DNA from: an uncultured Collinsella sp.
Lineage (GTDB): Bacteria > Actinomycetota > Coriobacteriia > Coriobacteriales > Coriobacteriaceae
DNA length: 20,180 nucleotides
Direction of reading: 5' to 3'
NCBI GenBank assembly: GCA_900545835.1
Contig: URBB01000027.1
Span: forward strand, 1 to 20,180
In this document: positions 7,155 through 20,158 of the stretch, piece by piece
How the letters are laid out: each line of letters begins with the position of its first letter
Position numbering within the stretch: position 1 is the stretch's first letter
Position numbers and translations under genes: made by a program
The notes under the pieces: generated by a model
What the model saw: only the letters and a program-made list of their open reading frames with translations
Told to the model about the DNA's origin: nothing
The model's database searches: none

Positions 7155-7287
7155 CGGCCCGGGCGGCCCGCTGTTTAAGTTTGCTGCTCTACAGTCCTGC
7201 GCAAGACGGAAAGCACATTAAGTGCTTTCCTTTGCGTGCGGAACTCGCGACAAACTTAAACAGCGGGCCGCCCGGACCGGGAATCCG
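7147..7287. repeat. Large inverted repeat (37-bp arms) with an internal hairpin
   Basis: Arms 7147-7183 and 7251-7287 are complementary at 36 of 37 positions. The single exception (C7158/A7276) becomes a G-U pair if the minus strand is transcribed. The arms contain CCGGGCGGCCCGCTG and GTTTAAGTTTG. The 67-base interior holds a second perfect hairpin (7208-7230), and flanking GCAA/TTGC extends it. There is no credible gene inside and no clear target-site duplication. It may be a small non-autonomous or dispersed repeat. Confidence 0.85.
7208..7230. repeat. Hairpin GGAAAGCAC-ATTAA-GTGCTTTCC
   Basis: A perfect 9-bp stem with a 5-base loop inside the larger inverted repeat. The first 15 bases, plus one base upstream, recur identically at 20143-20158, where the window ends, so this looks like a recurrent stem-loop module of the genome. 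Confidence 0.8.
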
Positions 7288-7425
7288 ACGTGCTTGTCGG
7301 GGCAACGTTCCCTTCCAAATAGGGACAGGTTTATTTTGGTCGGTTTTATCTGGGGAAACGTCGCGCTCCAGCGGTGATCTGCTCTCATCTGTCGCATGGA
7401 AATCGGCGGCGTTTCCATTTAACGC
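7288..7425. other. Intergenic remainder, no gene seen
   Basis: Between the large inverted repeat and the terminator of the anti-sigma gene. It contains the minus-strand short repeat copy (7306-7347) and a small hairpin, ATGGAAA...TTTCCAT (about 7396-7419). Open frames here cross the repeat, have no ribosome binding site and resemble nothing I recognise. Confidence 0.6.
7306..7347 (-). repeat. Short dispersed-repeat-like sequence, copy 1
   Basis: On the minus strand it reads AAAACC, three bases, CAAAATAAACC, then GTCCCTATTTGG-AAGGGA and ACG. A diverged copy in the opposite orientation lies at 9101-9147, on the other side of the sigma/anti-sigma pair. The similarity includes a small CCCT...AGGG stem. 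Confidence 0.55.
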
Positions 7426-7460
7426 AAAAGAGGCCGCTTCCCCTAGTAGGAAGCGACCCC
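7426..7460 (-). terminator. Terminator of the sigma/anti-sigma operon
   Basis: On the minus strand GGTCGCTTCC (7458-7449), a 7-base loop, then GGAAGCGGCC (7441-7432), a 10-bp stem with one G-U pair, followed by TCTTTTG. It begins only a few bases after the stop codon at 7466. Confidence 0.88.
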
Positions 7461-7465
7461 AAATC

Positions 7466-8542
7466 TTACGAATAGACGATGGTAAAGGGCTCTTTCGTTT
7501 CGGTCTCCCCTGTTGATGTATACCTCACAATTTCAAGGGTTACCGAGACAACTTGATCGACATCAATCAACTTCGTTGGCACCCAGATGTTCTCTCCGCT
7601 ATTGCGCCCATAAGAAAAATATAAGTTGAACACCCCTGCGTCGTCATCTTCGATAATCTGCTCCGATCCATCCTTGTAGCTGACGGTCAGCTTATTATCA
7701 ACTGCTTCATAGCCCAAATCATCGATGTGCGTCTGGATGGAAAACGGGCTAATCTCAAGAGGCGAGTCACCGGAGCGGAGTTCCTTTGTATCGACGTACG
7801 CTCCAATATTGAACTCGGGTGTCGACGCCTCAAACCGCCTCGCACTCTCACCTTCACCCTCGGTCCAATGGATATTCCAGGTGACAGCATGTTGCAAATC
7901 TCGCTCGCGATCCATAGCGGCAAAGTACATCGTGCCATTAATGACAGTATCGCTTGATGTGTCCTTATCAATTGTGCTGCGTGTGTCAGGCCATTCCTCG
8001 CCGAACTTCATATCGGGCGTGCCGATGCCCTGCTCTTCTTCACCATAGAGAACAAGTTCGCCAATCTCTGCTGCTGGCTTGTAGTAGTTAACTCCATTTG
8101 GATTGGACAACGTAAACGTCACGGCTCCGCAGCCGTTTTGGTCGATTGCCATCTCATGGATATCAAGCGTATAGCCGTTGCCCTCGACGGACAGATTAAC
8201 CTCCTGGACTGCGCCTTCCAGGCTTTGGGGCGCGATGCCATCGCCAAACTCTCTGGTGTAGGTATATTTAGTTCCCGATGAGCCGCCGTTGGTCCAGGTA
8301 ATGGAATCCCCATTGCCGTGGTTTCCCCAGGCAGAGGCAAAATAGCTGGAATTGACGACGGCGTAGGCGACCCCTCCGGTCGCCAGCACTCCGGCAAGGC
8401 ATCCGATCACGGCAACATACAGAGGCTTCGCGTGACCCTTTCGGCGAAGCGGCTCACCAGCAGCGGCATAAAGAACACGGTCAGCAAGATCGCTATCGGC
8501 TTGGACGGACTCGAAGGCCTGCTTGATTTGATTGGATTTCAC
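7466..8542 (-). CDS. Membrane-anchored anti-sigma-like protein with large extracytoplasmic domain
   Basis: The 358-residue product has a short cytoplasmic N-terminus (1-40), one transmembrane segment at about 41-63 (LYVAVIGCLAGVLATGGVAY), and a roughly 290-residue exported region that looks beta-rich. This layout and its position as second gene after an ECF sigma factor resemble the DUF4179-type anti-sigma proteins of Gram-positive bacteria, which hold the sigma factor at the membrane and release it on an envelope signal. The start is GTG (8540-8542) with GAGGAGG six bases upstream. The first 50 bases overlap the sigma gene, so translation is coupled. GC content is visibly lower (about 45-50% in sampled lines) than in rpoBC, suggesting a different history. 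The ligand or stress is not evident. Confidence 0.75.
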   Translation of the reverse strand: MKSNQIKQAFESVQADSDLADRVLYAAAGEPLRRKGHAKPLYVAVIGCLAGVLATGGVAYAVVNSSYFASAWGNHGNGDSITWTNGGSSGTKYTYTREFGDGIAPQSLEGAVQEVNLSVEGNGYTLDIHEMAIDQNGCGAVTFTLSNPNGVNYYKPAAEIGELVLYGEEEQGIGTPDMKFGEEWPDTRSTIDKDTSSDTVINGTMYFAAMDRERDLQHAVTWNIHWTEGEGESARRFEASTPEFNIGAYVDTKELRSGDSPLEISPFSIQTHIDDLGYEAVDNKLTVSYKDGSEQIIEDDDAGVFNLYFSYGRNSGENIWVPTKLIDVDQVVSVTLEIVRYTSTGETETKEPFTIVYS

Positions 8543-9011
8543 GGTCGCCCTCCTCTAGGATGAACTTGAGCTTCGATCTGCCGCGAGCCAAACGCGTTCG
8601 AACAGTCGCGGCTGGCACATGCAATAACTCGGCAATCTCTGAGGTCGAAAAGCCCAGATAGTAATAGAGCATGATGGGAACACGGAATCGTTCCGGAAGT
8701 CGCATAACGTCTGACAGGACCGCCTTGGTCTCCTCCTGCGCCGTCGAAAGCGAATCGGCCAGGTTCTCAATATCCTCCACACGCCTCCATGGCTTTCGAA
8801 AGAGAGATTTGCATTCATTGATCGTGACCCGGATAAGCCATCGACGAAGATGTTCCCAGCTTTCAAATTGCGCATCGCTTTTGAGTAACTTCAGAAAGAC
8901 GTCTTGAGCGACATCGTCGGCATCGGCACGATCGCGCAGATACGTCAATGCGATTCGAAACACGACATCTCTGTGATCTTCAACCGCCTGTCTAAATGCT
9001 TGTTCTTCCAT
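8493..9011 (-). CDS. ECF-type RNA polymerase sigma factor
   Basis: A 172-residue sigma-70 family protein with only regions 2 and 4. Region 2 includes RIALTYLRDRADADDVAQDV and a following FLKLLK. Region 4 has the helix-turn-helix LGFSTSEIAELLHVPAATVR and then RLARGRSKLK. The start is taken as ATG at 9009-9011 because GGAGG lies five bases before it; an in-frame GTG six bases upstream overlaps that Shine-Dalgarno. The gene overlaps the anti-sigma gene by 50 bases. A SigW-like promoter (9062-9088) immediately upstream suggests that it drives its own operon. Its regulon is unknown; by analogy, cell-envelope stress is plausible. Confidence 0.9.
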   Translation of the reverse strand: MEEQAFRQAVEDHRDVVFRIALTYLRDRADADDVAQDVFLKLLKSDAQFESWEHLRRWLIRVTINECKSLFRKPWRRVEDIENLADSLSTAQEETKAVLSDVMRLPERFRVPIMLYYYLGFSTSEIAELLHVPAATVRTRLARGRSKLKFILEEGDREIQSNQAGLRVRPSR

Positions 9012-9041
9012 AATCACCTCCCGGTGACGTTAATAATTCTT

Positions 9042-9056
9042 GGTGAGGCCCTCACC
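9042..9056. promoter_or_regulatory. Perfect palindrome at the sigma operon start site
   Basis: GGTGAGG-C-CCTCACC, 7-bp arms around one base. It falls at the expected first transcribed bases of the sigma gene, about 31-45 bases upstream of its ATG. It could be a protein-binding site or a 5' mRNA structure; nothing in the sequence decides which. Confidence 0.6.
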
Positions 9057-9061
9057 TTAGA

Positions 9062-9088
9062 TACGCTCTTGTCGGGCGAAATGTTTCA
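9062..9088 (-). promoter_or_regulatory. SigW-like autoregulatory ECF promoter
   Basis: On the minus strand TGAAACATTT (with TGAAAC at 9083-9088), 17 bases from TGAAAC to CGTA (9062-9065). The B. subtilis SigW-type consensus is TGAAAC, about 16 bases, CGTA. Its place directly upstream of the ECF sigma gene fits the autoregulation common in such systems. Confidence 0.7.
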
Positions 9089-9100
9089 AATTCAAGCATG

Positions 9101-9147
9101 AAAAACCTAGCAAAATTAATCCGTCCCTTTTTGGCAAGGGATCAACG
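9101..9147 (+). repeat. Short dispersed-repeat-like sequence, copy 2
   Basis: Reads AAAAACC, three bases, CAAAATTAATCC, then GTCCCTTTTTGGCAAGGGA and ...ACG. It aligns with few changes and small gaps to the minus-strand copy at 7306-7347. The two copies face each other across the sigma/anti-sigma pair. Confidence 0.55.
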
Positions 9148-9177
9148 GAACGCAACAGGTTGAGCATACGCAAGCGA

Positions 9178-9277
9178 GCGGCCCCCAGAGCGTACAAGGT
9201 GGCATGAAAAAGGCAGGGCATTGACCTTCTGGTCATGCCCTGCCTTTTGAATGACAGATTGTAGCTCTGGGGGCCGC
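9178..9277. repeat. Nested inverted repeat around the rpoC terminator
   Basis: The outer arm GCGGCCCCCAGAGCGTACAA (9178-9197) matches the reverse complement of 9259-9277 apart from one extra base. It encloses the terminator hairpin at 9205-9250. The design, GC-rich outer arms around an inner hairpin, recalls the element at 7147-7287, although the sequences differ. Confidence 0.8.
9205..9250 (-). terminator. Terminator of rpoB-rpoC
   Basis: GGCAGGGCAT plus a bulged T plus GACC, loop TTCT, GGTC, ATGCCCTGCC, with flanking AAAAA/TTTT. On the minus strand it follows rpoC and ends in TTTTTC. The A/T flanks on both sides could let it work in both directions. Confidence 0.9.
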
Positions 9278-9293
9278 GCAGCGACGGAGGTCG

Positions 9294-9315
9294 CCGCCGT
9301 TCGTTAGAACGGCGG
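9294..9315 (-). other. Hairpin directly after the rpoC stop codon
   Basis: CCGCCGTTC-GTTA-GAACGGCGG, a perfect 9-bp stem with a 4-base loop, starting seven bases after the rpoC stop. No T tract follows; the real terminator is downstream (9205-9250). It probably protects the 3' end or helps pausing. Confidence 0.65.
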
Positions 9316-9321
9316 AACTAG

Positions 9322-13797
<4,476 letters not shown>

Positions 13798-13803
13798 AGT
13801 CAA

Positions 13804-17295
<3,492 letters not shown>

Positions 17296-17332
17296 CAGGT
17301 TTTTCCTCCTTCACGGAAATGCTCGGTGGGTT

Positions 17333-17351
17333 GGCGAGGCATAGCTTCGCC
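17333..17351 (-). other. Leader hairpin upstream of rpoB
   Basis: GGCGAGGC-ATA-GCTTCGCC lies between the rpoB promoter and its start codon. In the transcribed minus strand the stem is 8 bp with one mismatch. No T tract is present. It may shape the 5' leader. Confidence 0.4.
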
Positions 17352-17368
17352 AGTTATCGCAACCTAAT

Positions 17369-17396
17369 AGTTTATCAGGTACCGACCGTTGGGCAA
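17369..17396 (-). promoter_or_regulatory. Candidate rpoB promoter
   Basis: On the minus strand TTGCCC (17391-17396), a 16-base spacer, TAAACT (17369-17374); each hexamer matches the sigma-70 consensus at four of six bases. The leader to the rpoB GTG is about 65-70 bases. Confidence 0.55.
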
Positions 17397-17473
17397 GAAA
17401 AGCCTTGACGCGATTGAGTTTTTGGAGTAGCAAAGTTTTTCGACAGAAAACACGCAGGTAGATGTATGTGTAT

Positions 17474-17487
17474 CGAACATCTGTTCA
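17474..17487. promoter_or_regulatory. LexA (SOS)-box-like palindrome
   Basis: CGAACATCTGTTCA. It agrees at 12 of 14 positions with the Gram-positive LexA box CGAAC-RNRY-GTTYG and contains the perfect palindrome GAACA-TC-TGTTC. A further GAACA lies about 13 bases away at 17499-17503. It sits between the galU terminator and the rpoB promoter, about 100 bases upstream of the latter. Function is uncertain. Confidence 0.4.
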
Positions 17488-17527
17488 TATATTTTCTGTG
17501 AACAGAGAGCCGACAATCGCAGCTCTT

Positions 17528-17565
17528 ATAAAAAACGGGCGCGAACCGAGGTCCACGCCCGTAAA
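17528..17565 (-). terminator. Terminator of galU
   Basis: On the minus strand ACGGGCG (17562-17556), partly paired interior, CGCCCGT (17541-17535), followed by TTTTT and TATAAG. It starts about 20 bases after the galU stop codon and separates galU from rpoB. Confidence 0.9.
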
Positions 17566-17582
17566 TGTCGATGCCCGAAGGC

Positions 17583-18491
17583 TTATTTGCGCATCAAACC
17601 GCCGCGCTCGTCGATGGCGTCCCAGAAGGCGCCGGCAAAGCGAGGATCGTTTGCAGCCATGAGGGCGTTGGTGGCCATCCAACCAGACGGGGTACCGGTA
17701 TCGTAGCCCGACAGCGGGTCGATAACGACAGCGTACATGGCCTCGCGGTCGAGCGAGCGGGCCATGGCGTCGGTCAGCTGGATCTCGCCGCCCTTACCGG
17801 CCTGCTGATCGGCCAGCAGGTCCATGACCAACGGGCTCAGCAGGTAGCGACCAACGATGTACAGGTTGGACGGAGCCGCCTCGGGAGCGGGTTTCTCGAC
17901 CAGACCACCGATGCGCCAAACGGCACCGGGCTCGTCATCGGCGGCATTCTCGAAGCCCTCGAGAGAGCCCACGCGATCGCCGGCGATGACGCCATAGCGG
18001 CTGACTTCCTCGGGAGCGCACGCGGCAACGGCGATAACCGAAGCGCCACCGTGCTCCTTGGAAACGGCGAGCATCTTGTCGCAGATGTCGCGGTTAGGCA
18101 CAACGTAGTCGCCCAGAAGAACCAGGAAGTTCTCCCCTGCCACAGCGTCGGCAGCAGAGCGAATGGCGTGACCGAGGCCCTTGGGCTCGTACTGATAACG
18201 GAAGTCAACCGGCATACCGCCCGCATGGGCGACAGCGTCGGCGTAGGCGTCCTTACCGCGCTCGCGTAGCAGGTTCTCGAGCGAACGGTCGGGCTGGAAG
18301 TAGTTCAGCAGCTCGGGCTTGCCGGGCGAGGTAACGATGATGGCGTCGTCGACCTCCTCGGGGTCGAGCGCCTCCTCGACGACATACTGGATGACCGGCT
18401 TGTCGAGAACCGGCAGCATCTCTTTGGGCGTGCACTTGGTGCCAGGCAGAAAACGCGTGCCAAGACCGGCGGCGGGGATGATTGCCTTCAT
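17583..18491 (-). CDS. galU: UTP--glucose-1-phosphate uridylyltransferase
   Basis: GalU makes UDP-glucose from UTP and glucose-1-phosphate in the cytoplasm, feeding cell-surface glycan, glycolipid and galactose pathways. The 302-residue product begins MKAIIPAAGLGTRFLPGTK, the nucleotidyltransferase signature, followed by CTPKEMLPVLDKPVIQYVVE. Further on it has EPKGLGHAI, LLGDYV and the C-terminal YDTGTPSGW motif of the GalU family. The frame is open to a TTG three codons upstream, but the ATG at 18489-18491 fits the family start; the nearest Shine-Dalgarno (AAAGGA) is about 12 bases away, which is rather long. It has its own promoter and terminator and lies between rplL and rpoB, genes usually adjacent in bacteria. 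Confidence 0.95.
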   Translation of the reverse strand: MKAIIPAAGLGTRFLPGTKCTPKEMLPVLDKPVIQYVVEEALDPEEVDDAIIVTSPGKPELLNYFQPDRSLENLLRERGKDAYADAVAHAGGMPVDFRYQYEPKGLGHAIRSAADAVAGENFLVLLGDYVVPNRDICDKMLAVSKEHGGASVIAVAACAPEEVSRYGVIAGDRVGSLEGFENAADDEPGAVWRIGGLVEKPAPEAAPSNLYIVGRYLLSPLVMDLLADQQAGKGGEIQLTDAMARSLDREAMYAVVIDPLSGYDTGTPSGWMATNALMAANDPRFAGAFWDAIDERGGLMRK

Positions 18492-18572
18492 ATTATTCAA
18501 GGATCCTTTCGCAGGCGCAGGATGCGCCCTGTGCGTGCGGCACGGCGGCCGCAGACCAAATTGCGATACCGA

Positions 18573-18601
18573 ATTATCTTACCGCTGCTAATTAACGTTA
18601 A
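18573..18601 (-). promoter_or_regulatory. galU promoter
   Basis: On the minus strand TTAACG (18596-18601), a 17-base spacer, GATAAT (18573-18578). The -35 hexamer lies inside a perfect 12-bp palindrome, ATTAACGTTAAT (18591-18602), a possible operator. The leader before galU is about 75 bases and contains a small GGCGC/GCGCC hairpin near 18513-18527. Confidence 0.55.
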
Positions 18602-18602
18602 T

Positions 18603-18741
18603 GCAGGCAAGCGCCATTCTTCAGCAGGTCAACGCAAATAATTGCTCGAATGGTGCAATTTTATCGCCCAGCGGTAGCGACCCCAAACCACCGCAAACGG
18701 CGGCAATTTGCATGCCGAGCCACAAAATAAAGGGGTCATAA
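18603..18741. other. Intergenic stretch, nothing recognised
   Basis: Between the galU promoter and the rplL terminator. It contains AT-rich patches and another TTGACC on the minus strand without a convincing -10. I see no gene, RNA motif or repeat. Confidence 0.5.
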
Positions 18742-18776
18742 CAAAAAAGACGGGGCTCGCAACGCGAACCCCGTCT
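18742..18776 (-). terminator. Terminator of rplJ-rplL
   Basis: On the minus strand GACGGGGTTCGC (18775-18764), loop GTT, GCGAGCCCCGTC (18760-18749), a 12-bp stem with one G-U pair, followed by TTTTTTG. It ends the rplJ-rplL transcript before galU, so rpoB is not co-transcribed with rplL. Confidence 0.92.
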
Positions 18777-18803
18777 GCAAAGAAATCTGGCGAGAGAGCC
18801 TGA

Positions 18804-19181
18804 TTACTTGAGGGTGACAGCAGCGCCAGCAGCCTCGAGCTTCTCCTTGGCAGCCTCGGCGTCCTCCTTCTTGGCACCCTCGAGAACAGCCTTGGGAGCG
18901 CCCTCGACGACCTCCTTGGCCTCCTTCAGGCCAAGGTTGGTGAGCTCACGGACGGCCTTGATGACCTGGATCTTGTTGTCGCCGAAGCCCTCGAGCACGA
19001 CGTCAAACTCGGTCTTCTCCTCGGCCTCAGCAGCGCCAGCAGCGGGAGCAGCGACAACAGCGGCAGGAGCAGCGGCGGAAACGCCGAAGGTGTCCTCGAT
19101 AGCCTTGACGAGCTCGGAAGCCTCGAGAAGGGTCATTTCCTTAAGAGCATCGATGATCTCATCGGTGGTAAGCTTAGCCAT
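18804..19181 (-). CDS. rplL: 50S ribosomal protein L7/L12
   Basis: L7/L12 forms the flexible stalk that recruits and activates translational GTPases such as the EF-G encoded at 3896. The 125-residue product has the N-terminal dimerisation/L10-binding helix (KLTTDEIIDALKEMTLLEAS), an Ala/Pro/Glu-rich hinge (about 47-65), and the conserved C-terminal domain ending EAAGAAVTLK. The start is ATG at 19179-19181, preceded by AAAGGAC at a good distance. An upstream in-frame extension of eleven codons was not used. It lies 102 bases after rplJ. Confidence 0.97.
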   Translation of the reverse strand: MAKLTTDEIIDALKEMTLLEASELVKAIEDTFGVSAAAPAAVVAAPAAGAAEAEEKTEFDVVLEGFGDNKIQVIKAVRELTNLGLKEAKEVVEGAPKAVLEGAKKEDAEAAKEKLEAAGAAVTLK

Positions 19182-19199
19182 TTCTAAGTCCTTTCGGTT

Positions 19200-19217
19200 T
19201 CCGTGCGAATGCACGGA
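19200..19217 (-). other. Hairpin in the rplJ-rplL gap
   Basis: TCCGTGC-GAAT-GCACGGA, a perfect 7-bp stem with a 4-base loop, about 20 bases before the rplL start and just ahead of its Shine-Dalgarno. Such elements often set the higher translation of rplL relative to rplJ; here that is only inference. Confidence 0.55.
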
Positions 19218-19283
19218 GATCAGTTAAAACACAGCGCGAATGCGCCAGGGGTGCGGCGTTGCCGCCGCGGGTGAAAACAGCGA

Positions 19284-19805
19284 CTAGGCTGCCTTCTGCT
19301 CGGAGACCTGCTGGATCGAACGAGCGAGACCAGAGGAAACGCCGTTGACGCAGACAGCGATGTCGCGAGCGAAACCGGAGATGAGACCGGCGATCTGGCC
19401 GAGAAGCTGATCCTTGGTGGGCAGCTCGGCGATAGCCTTAACATCATCAGCGGAAACGGCCTTGCCGTCGGAGATACCGCCCTTGATCTCAAGGACGCCC
19501 TTGGACTTAGCGGAGAAGTCCTTAAGGGCCTTAGCGGCCTCGACCGGCTCGGACTCGTAGAACACATAAGCGACGGGGCCGGCGAGGATCTCGTCGAGCT
19601 CGGGCTGCTCCTGGTTCTTGAGTGCGATCTTGACCAGGTTGTTCTTGTAGACCTTCATCTCGGCGCCGCACTCGCGAAGCTGATGACGCAGCTCCTGAGC
19701 CTGCTTAACCGTCAGACCGTTGTAATTGACGACGAACAGACCGGCGTTCTCGGCGATACGGGACTCGATCTCTGCAACCTTGTCGATTTTGTACTGCTGG
19801 GGCAT
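19284..19805 (-). CDS. rplJ: 50S ribosomal protein L10
   Basis: L10 anchors L7/L12 dimers to the ribosome at the base of the stalk and classically binds its own mRNA leader. The 173-residue product has the expected N-terminal rRNA-binding domain (FVVNYNGLTVKQAQELRHQLR and KVYKNNLVKIAL) and a C-terminal helix for L12 binding ending SSGLARSIQQVSEQKAA. The ATG at 19803-19805 follows GAGGAGG by eight bases. It is the first gene of the rplJ-rplL operon and has a long structured leader. Confidence 0.97.
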   Translation of the reverse strand: MPQQYKIDKVAEIESRIAENAGLFVVNYNGLTVKQAQELRHQLRECGAEMKVYKNNLVKIALKNQEQPELDEILAGPVAYVFYESEPVEAAKALKDFSAKSKGVLEIKGGISDGKAVSADDVKAIAELPTKDQLLGQIAGLISGFARDIAVCVNGVSSGLARSIQQVSEQKAA

Positions 19806-19865
19806 GAATTACACCTCCTCGAATTCTTTCCGGGCACGGTCCGCCACAAGGACGTGACGGGGGCA

Positions 19866-20015
19866 TGTCCAAAAAGAAAGCCCCCGCGCTGCATGAGCGA
19901 CGGGGGCGAGAAGACATATCTACTCGACCACCTCGGCTGGCGGGATATCCCATTAAGCTCGCGGGCGATGCCCGTTTGCACCGGCTGTCTCTGGCAGCGG
20001 ATTCGTGCGTGAACC
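19866..20015 (-). ncRNA. L10-type ribosomal protein leader
   Basis: The transcript between the promoter and rplJ carries features recalled from L10 leaders: GCCAGAGACAGCCGG, a perfect CGGGC-ATC-GCCCG hairpin (about 19960-19972), TTAATGGGATATCCCGCC, then CCGAGGTGG. It ends in a terminator-like stem. In this family L10 (with L12) binds the leader and limits expression. The match is by eye; no covariance model was run. Confidence 0.65.
19870..19910 (-). terminator. Attenuator-like terminator in the rplJ leader
   Basis: On the minus strand GCCCCCG (19907-19901), an inner GCT/AGC pairing, CGGGGGC (19886-19880), followed by TTTCTTTTT. It lies downstream of the rplJ promoter, so it should act as an attenuator and not as a terminator for an upstream gene. 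A second GCCCCCG (19864-19858) can compete for the same CGGGGGC arm. Confidence 0.75.
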
Positions 20016-20021
20016 GAAAGT

Positions 20022-20050
20022 ATTATGGCGGGGACCCCGGCGTCGGTCAA
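20022..20050 (-). promoter_or_regulatory. rplJ-rplL promoter
   Basis: On the minus strand TTGACC (20045-20050), a 17-base spacer, CATAAT (20022-20027), close to consensus at both boxes. The expected start is near 20015, giving a leader of about 210 bases before rplJ. Confidence 0.8.
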
Positions 20051-20158
20051 CGTAAATCCAAGCTGCACACAATTCCACCATCCGGCACGCGCCGCCGAAG
20101 GTCGGGCGCAAGGTTTTCGCTCGGTCAAGTCCTGGGCTCGCTCGGAAAGCACATTAAG
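20051..20158. other. Upstream remainder, no gene seen; ends in half a stem-loop
   Basis: No coding frame here has support. The last 16 genomic bases, CGGAAAGCACATTAAG (20143-20158), equal the first half of the hairpin at 7207-7230. The missing half should follow in the genome, perhaps as a terminator of the next upstream gene. Confidence 0.5.

Noticed and set aside
7147..7287. A tRNA or rRNA gene in the structured region
   Set aside because: No cloverleaf, anticodon arm, T-loop consensus or rRNA signature can be drawn; the structure is a simple long hairpin.
7136..7516. Open frames across the inverted repeat upstream of rpsL
   Set aside because: They run through the repeat and the terminator, lack a Shine-Dalgarno, and their translations are just repeat sequence.
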